Positions 46,138 through 54,468 of a stretch of 64,000 bases of DNA are shown piece by piece. The translations under genes were made by a program, and so were the position numbers. The stretch is from Stenotrophomonas bentonitica. GTDB lineage: Bacteria; Pseudomonadota; Gammaproteobacteria; Xanthomonadales; Xanthomonadaceae. The notes beneath the pieces are model-generated. The model was not told where the DNA came from. It ran no database searches and worked only from the letters and a program-made list of their open reading frames with translations. How positions within the stretch are numbered: the stretch's first letter is position 1; every line of letters starts with the position of its first letter. The DNA lies in NCBI RefSeq assembly GCF_002887735.1, contig NZ_PKQP01000004.1, positions 248,001-312,000 on the forward strand, written 5' to 3'.

Positions 46138-46956
46138 ATGAGCACACCTCTCGCCGAGTTCATCGACCGCGCCCAGCGCCTGTTCGTGCTGACCGGCGCG
46201 GGCTGCAGCACCGATTCGGGCATCCCGGATTACCGCGATGCCGATGGCCAGTGGAAGCGGACGCCGCCGGTCACCTATCAGGCATTCATGGGTGAGCTGG
46301 CCACGCGCCAGCGCTATTGGGCGCGCAGCCTGCTGGGCTGGCCACGGTTCGGTTGGGCCCAGCCGAACCGCACGCACGCCGCGCTCGCCGCGCTGGAAGC
46401 GCGTGGCCAGGTCGAGCTGCTGCTCACCCAGAACGTCGACCGGCTGCATCAGCGGGCCGGTAGCGAAGCGGTGATCGATCTGCATGGTCGGCTGGACCAG
46501 GTGCGCTGCATGGGCTGTGAAGCGCGTACGCCGCGCGAGGCGTTCCAGCAGCGGCTGTTGGCGCTCAACCCGGGCTGGGAGCACCTGGAGGCCGCACAGG
46601 CGCCAGACGGCGATGCTGATCTGAACATCGATTTCTCGTCCTTCCAGGTGCCGGCCTGCCCGGCCTGCGGCGGCGTGCTCAAGCCGGATGTCGTGTTCTT
46701 TGGTGAAAGCGTGCCGCGTGAGCGCGTGGCCACCGTTCACGACCATCTGCAGCGCGCCGATGCGGTGCTGGTGGTCGGCTCCTCGCTGATGGTCTATTCC
46801 GGCTTCCGCTTCGTGCAGGCCGCGGCCCAGGCCGGGTTGCCGATCGCCGCGCTCAACCGCGGGCTTACCCGCGCCGATGCGCTGCTGAGCCTGAAGGTCG
46901 ACCAGTCCTGCGCCGACGCGCTGGCCTTCCTGCTGCCGGGGACCGCCACCGCCTGA
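46138..46956 (+). CDS. Sirtuin, NAD-dependent protein deacylase
   Basis: Removes acyl groups from lysines using NAD+. The 272-residue protein has GAGCSTDSGIPDYR (about residues 20-33), TQNVDRLH and the catalytic His in DLHG. A zinc site of two Cys pairs (RCMGC and CPACGG) and VVGSSL follow. This sequence type is close to the bacterial Sir2 class with a large insertion (WARSLLGWPRFGWAQ). Substrates unknown. Start has no obvious ribosome site. Confidence 0.92.
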   Translation: MSTPLAEFIDRAQRLFVLTGAGCSTDSGIPDYRDADGQWKRTPPVTYQAFMGELATRQRYWARSLLGWPRFGWAQPNRTHAALAALEARGQVELLLTQNVDRLHQRAGSEAVIDLHGRLDQVRCMGCEARTPREAFQQRLLALNPGWEHLEAAQAPDGDADLNIDFSSFQVPACPACGGVLKPDVVFFGESVPRERVATVHDHLQRADAVLVVGSSLMVYSGFRFVQAAAQAGLPIAALNRGLTRADALLSLKVDQSCADALAFLLPGTATA

Positions 46957-47014
46957 GCCGCTGCGAAACACTGATCCACTGGCACGGTTGCCTCCGCCGC
47001 CGCACAGGAGTGCA

Positions 47015-48163
47015 ATGGCGCCCGGTTCCATTTCCTCTTCCCGAGTTCCCCCCTTGAGCCAGCTCTTTTCCTCCATTTCCTTCGGCCCGCTGTCCCTGCC
47101 CAACCGCATCGTGATCGCGCCGATGTGCCAGTACTCCTGCACCGACGGCCTCGCCAATGACTGGCACCGCATCCACCTCGGGCAGCTGTCGCAGTCCGGC
47201 GCCGGCCTGCTGATCCTGGAAGCCACCGCCGTGCTGCCGGAAGGCCGCATCAGCTGGGCCGATCTGGGCCTGTGGGATGACGCTACCGAAGCCGCGCTGG
47301 CCTCGGTCGTGGCCTCGGTCAGGCAGTGGTCGCCGATGCCGCTGGGCGTGCAGTTGGGCCATGCCGGCCGCAAGGCCTCGGTCAACAAGCCGTGGGAAGG
47401 CGGCGGCGCGATGGACCCGTCCGATCCGCGCGCGTGGCCCACGGTCGCGCCGTCCGCGCTGCCGTTCGCCAAGACCGATCCGACCCCGACCGAACTGGAT
47501 CTGGCCGGCATCGATGCCATCGTGGACGCCTTCGCGGCGGCGGCACGTCGCGCCGAACGGGTGGGCATGGACCTGATCGAACTGCATGCCGCGCACGGTT
47601 ACCTGCTGCACCAGTTCCTGTCGCCGCTGAGCAATCGCCGCGAGGACGAATACGGCGGCTCGCTGGAGAACCGCATGCGCCTGCTGGTGCGTGTGTTCGA
47701 TGCGGTGCGCGAAGCGGTGTCCGATCGCATTGCCGTCGGTGTGCGCATCTCCGCCAGCGACTGGGTGGCCGGCGGCTGGGACATCGAGCAGAGCACGACC
47801 CTGGCGCACGTGCTGGACGCGCGCGGGTGCCAGTTCCTGCACGTCTCCAGTGGCGGCAATGGCCCGCGCCAGCAGATTCCGCTGTCGCCGGGCTACCAGG
47901 TACCGTTCGCGCAGGCGATCAAGGCGCACAAGCTGCGCATGCCGGTCATCGCGGTGGGCCTGATCACCGAGCCCTCGCAGGCCGAATCGATCCTGCGCCA
48001 TGGCCACGCCGATGCGATCGCGCTGGCCCGCGGCATCCTCTACGACCCGCGCTGGCCGTGGCATGCCGCCGCCGCACTCGGCGATTCGGTGGCACCGGCA
48101 CCGCAGTACCTGCGCTGCGAACCGCGCGAAGCCCGCGGTGTGTTCATCGCCCCGGAACGCTGA
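47015..48163 (+). CDS. Old-yellow-enzyme family NADPH dehydrogenase (YqjM/XenA-like)
   Basis: FMN enzyme that reduces activated C=C bonds or nitro compounds with NADPH. The 382-residue TIM-barrel protein has PMCQYSC near residue 40 (regulatory Cys of the XenA/YqjM group) and QLGHAGRKAS. HGYLLHQFLSPLSNRREDEYGGSLENR carries the substrate His pair and FMN residues. AGGAG precedes the ATG. The divergent-convergent LysR gene next to it could be its regulator. Substrate unknown. Confidence 0.92.
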   Translation: MAPGSISSSRVPPLSQLFSSISFGPLSLPNRIVIAPMCQYSCTDGLANDWHRIHLGQLSQSGAGLLILEATAVLPEGRISWADLGLWDDATEAALASVVASVRQWSPMPLGVQLGHAGRKASVNKPWEGGGAMDPSDPRAWPTVAPSALPFAKTDPTPTELDLAGIDAIVDAFAAAARRAERVGMDLIELHAAHGYLLHQFLSPLSNRREDEYGGSLENRMRLLVRVFDAVREAVSDRIAVGVRISASDWVAGGWDIEQSTTLAHVLDARGCQFLHVSSGGNGPRQQIPLSPGYQVPFAQAIKAHKLRMPVIAVGLITEPSQAESILRHGHADAIALARGILYDPRWPWHAAAALGDSVAPAPQYLRCEPREARGVFIAPER

Positions 48164-48173
48164 CCCGCGAAAG

Positions 48174-48196
48174 GTCGTGCCGGCCGCTGGCCGGCA
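48174..48196 (+). repeat. GTCG-headed REP-like palindrome after the oxidoreductase gene
   Basis: GTCG followed by TGCCGGCC / GGCCGGCA 8-bp stem with GCT loop. The head differs from GTAG at one base, so this may be a diverged SMAG or simply a terminator hairpin. Confidence 0.55.
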
Positions 48197-48214
48197 TCCC
48201 GGGTGGCCCTGCGC

Positions 48215-49147
48215 TCAGCCGGCGTCCACCCGCCATGCGGGCGGCAGCCCCTCGATGATGTGCTGCATCAGCGCCCGCACCTTCGGCGTCAGATCGCGGC
48301 GATCGCTGACGCACAGGAACAACCGCATCGGCTCCGGTGAGGCCTGCGTGCTCTCCGCATCGCCCGGCTCGAACAGCGCCTGCAGCTCACCGCGCGCGAG
48401 ATAGGGCGCGGCGACGAACGCGGCCAGCCGGGTGATGCCGCCGCCGGCCACTGCCATCGCGGCCAGCGCATCGATGTCGTCGCTGACCAGCGCCGGGGCG
48501 ACCTCGGCATCGAAACGCATGCCGTCGCGCACGAAGCCCCACGGCAGGTAGCGCCCGTCCAGCGGGTAGCGCAGCAGCAGACAGCGGTGCTCGCGCAATG
48601 CCTCCGGCGTCAGGGGAATGCCAGCCCGCGCGAGATAGGACGGGGCCGCGCAGAACACGAACGGCACCTGCGCGATCGGCCGCGCCACCAGGCCTTCCTC
48701 CAACTGCGGCTCGATCCGGATGCTGACGTCCACGTCTTCGTGGGCGTGGTCCACACTGCGGTCGGTGAGCAGCAGTTCGATCGCCAGGCGCCGGAAACGC
48801 GCCTGAAGCGAGGGCAGCAGCGGCGCCAGCGCGTGCCGGCCGAAGGCGGTGCTGCTGGCCATCCGCAGGCGCCCTTCGGGCGTGGCGTCCAGATCGGTCA
48901 CGGCAGCCTGGGCGCGCTGCAGGTCGCGTTCGATATGGCGCACCTGGGCCAGGTACAGCGCGCCGCGCTCGGTCAGGGCCAGGGTGCGGGTGGTGCGGTT
49001 GAGCAGGCGCACGCCCAGATGCGCCTCCAGCCGGGCGATGTTCTGCCCAACCGCGGCCGGACTGACCCCCAGCGTCCGCGCGGCCGCGGCCAGGCTGCCG
49101 GCATCGGCGGTCCGGATGAAACTGCGGATTGACTGGAGAATGTTCAT
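48215..49147 (-). CDS. LysR-family transcriptional regulator
   Basis: A 310-residue LysR protein. Winged-helix domain at residues 1-60 with helix-turn-helix SLAAAARTLGVSPAAVGQNIARLE. The effector domain resembles the group of regulators near oxidoreductase genes. It faces away from aceE, and its 3' end faces the oxidoreductase gene. A perfect dyad AAAGAA-T-TTCTTT lies 29 bp upstream of its start. ATG 49147 is preferred over 49159 because it matches the usual N-terminus. Confidence 0.9.
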   Translation of the reverse strand: MNILQSIRSFIRTADAGSLAAAARTLGVSPAAVGQNIARLEAHLGVRLLNRTTRTLALTERGALYLAQVRHIERDLQRAQAAVTDLDATPEGRLRMASSTAFGRHALAPLLPSLQARFRRLAIELLLTDRSVDHAHEDVDVSIRIEPQLEEGLVARPIAQVPFVFCAAPSYLARAGIPLTPEALREHRCLLLRYPLDGRYLPWGFVRDGMRFDAEVAPALVSDDIDALAAMAVAGGGITRLAAFVAAPYLARGELQALFEPGDAESTQASPEPMRLFLCVSDRRDLTPKVRALMQHIIEGLPPAWRVDAG

Positions 49148-49175
49148 GCTGGCCGCCATTCTCGCGCTCCATTGG

Positions 49176-49188
49176 AAAGAATTTCTTT
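49176..49188. promoter_or_regulatory. Palindrome upstream of the LysR gene
   Basis: AAAGAA-T-TTCTTT is a perfect dyad, next to TTTATAAA which could be a -10 box for the LysR gene. Plausible autoregulatory operator. Confidence 0.4.
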
Positions 49189-49371
49189 ATAAAGCGCCAA
49201 GCCCATCCGGTCTACCCGCCCCGCTGGGGCCTGCTTATCGTGCCTGTCCCGCAACCGCCAGGTTGCCTGCTCGCCCGGCTCCGCAGCCTGGGCGACGCCG
49301 CTTCCGCGTTGTGCCGCCCCCGCTGCCGTCGCGTCCTGCGCACGGCCTGGCAGCCTTCCCCGGAGATGGAC

Positions 49372-52044
49372 ATGAACCCAGCGCTCGCCCCCCTCGATAC
49401 CGACCCGCAGGAAACCCAGGAATGGCGTGAGTCGCTGGAGGCGGTCATCCACGCCGCCGGCCGCCCGCGCGCGCATTACCTGATGGACCAGCTGACCGAG
49501 CTGGACACGGCCCGCCATGGCGACCTGCATGGCCGTGTGTGGACGGCGTACACCAACACCATTCCCGTGGAACGCCAGCCGGCCTACCCGGGCGACCTCG
49601 GCATCGAGCGCCGGCTCAACGCGATGATCCGCTGGAACGCGATGGTGATGGTGCTGCGCGCCGGCAAGCACTCCAACGTGGGCGGCCACATCGCCACGTA
49701 TCAGTCCGCAGCGGTGCTGTACGACGTCGGCTTCGATCACTTCTTCCGCGGCCGCACCGACACCTTCGACGGCGACATGATCTACATCCAGGGCCACTCG
49801 GCGCCGGGCATCTACGGCCGTGCGTTCGTCGAAGGCCGCATCGCACCGGAACGGATGGACAACTTCCGCCGCGAATCCGACCGCGATGGCCTGTCCTCGT
49901 ATCCGCACCCGCGCCTGATGCCGGACTTCTGGCAGTTCCCCACGGTCTCGATGGGGCTGGGGCCGCTCACCGCCGCCTACCAGGCGCGCTACATGCGCTA
50001 CCTGGAATACCGCGGCCTGAAGGAACATCAGGGCCGCAAGGTCTGGGCCTTCCTGGGTGATGGCGAAATGGACCAGCCCGAATCGCTGGCGGCGATCTCG
50101 GTGGCCGGCCGCGAGCGCCTGGACAACCTGGTGTTCGTGGTGAACTGCAACCTGCAGCGCCTGGACGGTCCGGTGCGCGGCAATGCCAAGGTCATCCAGG
50201 AACTGGAAGGCACCTTCCGTGCCGCCGGCTGGAACGTCATCAAGGTGATCTGGGGCGGTGGCTGGGACGCGCTGCTGGCCAAGGACAGCACCGGCCTGCT
50301 GCGCCAGCGCATGATGGAATGCGTGGATGGCGACTACCAGACCTTCAAGTCGCAGAACGGTGCCTATGTGCGCGAGCATTTCTTCGGCAAGTATCCCGAA
50401 CTGCTGGCGCTGGTCGCGGACCTGAGCGATGACGAGATCTGGGCGCTCGCGCGCGGCGGTCACGACCCGCAGAAGGTCTACGCCGCCTACGCGCAGGCCG
50501 TCGCCGGCAACGGCCGGCCAAGCGTGATCCTGGCCAAGACGGTCAAGGGCTTCGGCATGGGCGAGGCCGGTGAAGGCCAGAACATCAACCACCAGCTCAA
50601 GAAGATGAGCGCCGATGCGGTGCGTGCGTTCCGTGATCGGTTTGATCTGCCGGTCAGTGACGACCAGCTGGAGGAGATGCCCTACCTGCGCCCGGCGCCG
50701 GGCAGCGCCGAAGCGCGTTACTTCGCGCAGCGCCGCCAAGCCCAGGGCGGCCAGCTGCCGGCGCGCCTGACCCACGTCGATCCGTTGCCGGTGCCGGCGC
50801 TGTCGGCCTTCGCCACCCAGCTGCAGGGCAGTGGCGAACGCGGCCAGTCCACCACGATGGGCTTCGTGCGCATCCTCACCACGCTGCTCAAGGACCCCGA
50901 ACTGGGCAAGCTGATCATCCCCATCGTGCCCGATGAATCACGCACGTTCGGCATGGAAGGCCTGTTCCGCCAGATCGGCATCCACTCCTACCTCGGCCAG
51001 TTGTACACCCCGCAGGACGCCGGCCAGCTGAGCTATTACAAGGAAGCCAAGGACGGCCAGATCCTGCAGGAAGGCATCAACGAATCCGGTGCGATCTGCT
51101 CATGGATCGCCGCCGGCACGGCCTACAGCAACCACGGCCTGGCCACGATTCCGTTCTACATCTTCTATTCGATGTTCGGCCTGCAGCGCGTGGGCGACCT
51201 GGCCTGGGCGGCTGCCGATGCGCGCACCCGCGGCTTCCTGCTCGGTGCCACCTCCGGGCGTACCACGCTGATGGGCGAGGGGCTTCAGCACGACGACGGC
51301 CACAGCCATGTGCTGTCCTCGGTGATCCCCAGCTGCGTCTCCTTCGATCCCACCTACAACTTCGAACTGGCGGTGATCATCCAGGACGGCCTGCGCCGGA
51401 TGTACGTGGACCAGGAAGACATCTACTACTACATCACCGTGCTCAACGAGGCCTATCCGCACCCGGCACTGCCCGAAGGCAGTGAAGCGGGCATCCTCAA
51501 GGGCCTGTACCTGCTGCACCCCGCCGCCGCCGACAGCGACCCCGCGCTGCGCGTGCAGCTGATGGGCAGCGGCGCGATCCTGCGCGAAGTGGAAGCCGCG
51601 GCGTCGCTGCTGCAGCAGGACTTCGGCATCGCCAGCGACGTGTGGAGCGCCACCAGCCTCACCGAGCTGCGCCGCGATGGCCTGGCGGTCGAGCGCTGGA
51701 ACCTGCTGCATCCGGTGCAGGAACCGCGGGTGCCGTACGTACAACAGTGCCTGGCCGCGCACCCCGGCCCGGTGATCGTGGCCACCGACTACATGAAGAT
51801 CGTCGGCGACCAGATCCGTCCCTTCATCGACGGCCGCCGCTTCACCGCCCTGGGCACTGATGGCTTCGGCCGCTCGGACACGCGCGAGTCACTGCGTACG
51901 TTCTTTGAAGTCGACCGCCACTTCATCGTGCTTGCCGCGCTCAAGTCGCTGGCCGATGAGGGCCGGATCGAACGTGCCCAGCTGCAGGTGGCGATCGACC
52001 GGTACGGGATCGATGTGGAAAAGGTGGACCCGACGGCGGTGTAA
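49372..52044 (+). CDS. aceE: Pyruvate dehydrogenase E1, homodimeric type
   Basis: Thiamine-diphosphate enzyme that decarboxylates pyruvate and passes acetyl to the E2 lipoyl domain. The 890-residue protein has the ThDP-binding FLGDGEMDQPESLAA (about residue 228) and active-site HSNVGGHIATYQSAA. C-terminal conserved VATDYMKIVGDQ and TDGFGRSDTRE blocks are also seen. CGGAG lies 6 bp before ATG 49372; the ATG at 49366 would be too close. No E2 or E3 gene follows, so the complex is made with subunits encoded elsewhere. Confidence 0.95.
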   Translation: MNPALAPLDTDPQETQEWRESLEAVIHAAGRPRAHYLMDQLTELDTARHGDLHGRVWTAYTNTIPVERQPAYPGDLGIERRLNAMIRWNAMVMVLRAGKHSNVGGHIATYQSAAVLYDVGFDHFFRGRTDTFDGDMIYIQGHSAPGIYGRAFVEGRIAPERMDNFRRESDRDGLSSYPHPRLMPDFWQFPTVSMGLGPLTAAYQARYMRYLEYRGLKEHQGRKVWAFLGDGEMDQPESLAAISVAGRERLDNLVFVVNCNLQRLDGPVRGNAKVIQELEGTFRAAGWNVIKVIWGGGWDALLAKDSTGLLRQRMMECVDGDYQTFKSQNGAYVREHFFGKYPELLALVADLSDDEIWALARGGHDPQKVYAAYAQAVAGNGRPSVILAKTVKGFGMGEAGEGQNINHQLKKMSADAVRAFRDRFDLPVSDDQLEEMPYLRPAPGSAEARYFAQRRQAQGGQLPARLTHVDPLPVPALSAFATQLQGSGERGQSTTMGFVRILTTLLKDPELGKLIIPIVPDESRTFGMEGLFRQIGIHSYLGQLYTPQDAGQLSYYKEAKDGQILQEGINESGAICSWIAAGTAYSNHGLATIPFYIFYSMFGLQRVGDLAWAAADARTRGFLLGATSGRTTLMGEGLQHDDGHSHVLSSVIPSCVSFDPTYNFELAVIIQDGLRRMYVDQEDIYYYITVLNEAYPHPALPEGSEAGILKGLYLLHPAAADSDPALRVQLMGSGAILREVEAAASLLQQDFGIASDVWSATSLTELRRDGLAVERWNLLHPVQEPRVPYVQQCLAAHPGPVIVATDYMKIVGDQIRPFIDGRRFTALGTDGFGRSDTRESLRTFFEVDRHFIVLAALKSLADEGRIERAQLQVAIDRYGIDVEKVDPTAV

Positions 52045-52107
52045 CTGCTGGCACGGGCCCCCTTGGTTGCATCTGAGAGCATCGACCGCAGCCCGGCGGT
52101 GCTCGCT

Positions 52108-52120
52108 TACACTGGCCGGA
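52108..52120 (+). promoter_or_regulatory. -10-like box for leaderless purU start
   Basis: TACACT at 52108-52113 ends 6 nt before ATG 52120, without a ribosome-binding site. This favours this ATG over an in-frame one at 52063. Confidence 0.4.
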
Positions 52121-52971
52121 TGCGCCCCGATTCCATCCTCACCCTGTCATGCCCGGACCGTACCGGGATCGTCTACCGTGTGTCCGGCCTGCTGTTCGAG
52201 CTGGGCTGCAACATCCTCGATGCCCAGCAGTTCGGCGACGACGAGAGCGGCCGGTTCTTCCTGCGCGTGCACTTCGATCGGGCCGCCGATCAGTCACTGG
52301 GCGACGTGGAAGCCCGCATGGCCACGCTGGCCACCGAGTTCGGCATGGACTGGCAGCTGCATGATGCCCGCCGCCGGGCACGGCTGCTGGTGCTGGTGAG
52401 CAGGCAGGGGCATTGCCTCAATGACCTGCTGTTCCGTGCGCACAGCCGGCAGCTGCAGGTGGACATCGCGGCGGTGGCCTCCAATCACGAGGACTTCGCC
52501 GCGCTGGCCGGCTCGTACGGCGTGCCCTTCCATCACCTGCCGGTCAACGCGGACAACCGCGCCGTGCAGGAGCAGCAGATCATCGACCTGGTCGAACGCG
52601 AGCAGATCGACCTGGTGGTACTGGCGCGCTACATGCAGATTCTGTCGCCGCGCCTGTGCGAGGCGCTGGCCGGGCGGGCGATCAACATCCACCACAGCTT
52701 CCTGCCCAGCTTCAAGGGCGCGCAGCCGTATCACCAGGCGCACGCGCGCGGGGTCAAGATCATCGGCGCGACCGCGCACTATGTGACCCCGGATCTGGAC
52801 GAAGGCCCGATCATCGAACAGGACGTGGCGCGCGTGGATCACGCGATGACGCCACGCGATCTGGTGCGGCTGGGCAGCGATACCGAATCGCAGGTGCTGG
52901 CCCGCGCGGTACGCCGGCATGTGGAGCATCGGATCCTGCGCAACGGGCATCGCACCGTCGTCTTCCGCTGA
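52120..52971 (+). CDS. purU: Formyltetrahydrofolate deformylase
   Basis: Hydrolyses 10-formyl-THF to formate and THF, balancing one-carbon pools. The 283-residue protein has an N-terminal ACT domain (about residues 5-80, LSCPDRTGIVYRVSGLL). The formyltransferase-like catalytic domain has the NIHHSFLPSFKG and VTPDLDEGPIIEQD motifs containing the Asn-His-Asp triad. The start is set by the leaderless-type -10 box and the normal ACT-domain onset. A SMAG palindrome follows. Confidence 0.94.
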   Translation: MRPDSILTLSCPDRTGIVYRVSGLLFELGCNILDAQQFGDDESGRFFLRVHFDRAADQSLGDVEARMATLATEFGMDWQLHDARRRARLLVLVSRQGHCLNDLLFRAHSRQLQVDIAAVASNHEDFAALAGSYGVPFHHLPVNADNRAVQEQQIIDLVEREQIDLVVLARYMQILSPRLCEALAGRAINIHHSFLPSFKGAQPYHQAHARGVKIIGATAHYVTPDLDEGPIIEQDVARVDHAMTPRDLVRLGSDTESQVLARAVRRHVEHRILRNGHRTVVFR

Positions 52972-52974
52972 CGG

Positions 52975-52999
52975 GTAGGTACCGACCGTTGGTCGGTAC
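52975..52999 (+). repeat. SMAG-type REP palindrome
   Basis: GTAG head, stem GTACCGACC / GGTCGGTAC, GTT loop; sequence identical to the copy at 13911-13935. It lies just after purU. Confidence 0.8.
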
Positions 53000-53029
53000 G
53001 CCGTTCCGGCCGGCGCCCGGGTTCGCCCG

Positions 53030-53656
53030 TCAGATCACCGCGATCTTTGCCTTCGCCAACGCCTCGCGCACCATCCCATCGTTGGCGTCGGTCACCGGCC
53101 GGGTCAGGTCCCAATGGAATTTGACCCGGAAGCCGGACTTCACCGCATCCTGCGCGCTCCACAGCACGCAGTAATCGCGTGCCAGGCCGCACACATGCAC
53201 CTCGCGGATGCCGCGCTCATGCAGCCAGCCGGCCAGGCCGGTGGCCGGGCGGGTCCCGTCGGGACCGTGGTTCTCACGGAAGGCACTGTACGAGTCCACC
53301 GCGCGGCGGGTGCCCTTGCGCAGGATCAAGTCAGCCACCGTCCAGTCCACGCCCGGGTGCAGCGCGGCACCGGCGCTACCCTGCACGCAGTGGTCCGGCC
53401 ACAGGGTCTGCGGCTGCGCGTGCAGCAGGATCGCCTCGAACGGGAGGTGGCCCGGGTGCTGGCTGGCGAAGGAGGCGTGGTCGGCCGGGTGCCAGTCCTG
53501 GGTCGCCACCACGGTGCCGTAACGGCGTTCGGCCAGCAGCGCCGCAATGTCCGGCACGATCGCATCGCCGTCCACGCAGGCCAGCGCACCACCGGGCATG
53601 AAATCCGGCTGCAGGTCGATCACGACCAGGGCGACATCGGCGGGGTAACGGCTCAT
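53030..53656 (-). CDS. pncA: Nicotinamidase
   Basis: Deamidates nicotinamide to nicotinate in NAD salvage; the 208-residue protein may also act on pyrazinamide. Asp in VIDLQPDFMPGGAL is the catalytic acid (about residue 14). The metal-binding site is TQDWHPADHASF. The nucleophilic Cys is in CGLARDYCV near residue 160. Its position next to queH carries no pathway logic. Family assignment is firm. Confidence 0.94.
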   Translation of the reverse strand: MSRYPADVALVVIDLQPDFMPGGALACVDGDAIVPDIAALLAERRYGTVVATQDWHPADHASFASQHPGHLPFEAILLHAQPQTLWPDHCVQGSAGAALHPGVDWTVADLILRKGTRRAVDSYSAFRENHGPDGTRPATGLAGWLHERGIREVHVCGLARDYCVLWSAQDAVKSGFRVKFHWDLTRPVTDANDGMVREALAKAKIAVI

Positions 53657-53708
53657 GGCGGCTTCACGACGGAGGGGGCGCCCAGTCTAGCCGACGCCCC
53701 CGCAGCGG

Positions 53709-54398
53709 TCAGTCGGCGTCGCCCTGCCGGGAGGTGCCATCGCCGTAGTACAGCACGCCCAGCTTGATCCGCTCGCGCCCGGTCTCGCGGCGGTGGCGGT
53801 TGGCGTCGCGCAGCGAGTACACGCAGCCGCAGTACTCCTGCTGGTAGAACTGCTCGCGCTTGCTGATCTCCACCATCCGCGCGGCACCGCCGCCCTTGCG
53901 CCAGTTGTAATCCCAGTACTGGATACCCGGATAGTGCGCGGCGGCGCGGTGGCCGCAGTCGTTGATCTGGTTCATGTCCTTCCAGCGCGAGATGCCCAGC
54001 GAGCTGCTGATCACCGCAAAGCCGTTCTCATGCGCGTACAGCGCGGTGCGCACGAAGCGCATGTCGAAGCACATCGTGCAGCGGATGCCGCGCTCGGGCT
54101 CGTTCTCCATGCCGCGCGCACGCGAGAACCAGTTGTCGGTGTCGTAGTCGGCGTCGACGAACGGCACGCCATGTTTCTCGGCGAAGCGGATGTTCTCCTG
54201 TTTGCGCAGTTCGTATTCCTTCGCCGGGTGGATGTTGGGGTTGTAGAAGAAGATCGTGTAATCGATGCCGGACGCGGTGATCGCTTCCATCACCTCGCCC
54301 GAGCATGGTGCGCAGCACGAATGCAGCAGCAGTCTGGTGTGCCCGTCGGGCAGGGACAGGGTGGGTCGGTCGATCGGTGTCAGGTCATGCAGGTTCAT
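53709..54398 (-). CDS. queH: Epoxyqueuosine reductase QueH
   Basis: Reduces epoxyqueuosine to queuosine in tRNA; QueH replaces QueG in many bacteria. The 229-residue protein has the DUF208 Cys motifs HSCCAPCSG (about residue 26), RCTMCFDMR and EYCGCVYS. These hold an iron-sulfur cluster and a second metal. [15 protein letters not shown] is also typical. The adjacent metE is 70 bp downstream across a stem-loop. No other queuosine gene is in view. Confidence 0.93.
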   Translation of the reverse strand: MNLHDLTPIDRPTLSLPDGHTRLLLHSCCAPCSGEVMEAITASGIDYTIFFYNPNIHPAKEYELRKQENIRFAEKHGVPFVDADYDTDNWFSRARGMENEPERGIRCTMCFDMRFVRTALYAHENGFAVISSSLGISRWKDMNQINDCGHRAAAHYPGIQYWDYNWRKGGGAARMVEISKREQFYQQEYCGCVYSLRDANRHRRETGRERIKLGVLYYGDGTSRQGDAD

Positions 54399-54410
54399 GC
54401 GTTTCTCGTC

Positions 54411-54443
54411 GACCCCACCGCCGGCAACGGCGGCGATGGGGTC
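54411..54443 (-). terminator. Stem-loop between metE and queH
   Basis: GACCCCA pairs with TGGGGTC, and CCGCCG with CGGCGG, around a GCAA loop, with one 3-nt bulge. It lies 25 bp after the metE stop on its transcript. No T-run. Confidence 0.6.
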
Positions 54444-54468
54444 CTTGGGGCGGTCTACAAAGAGGCGA

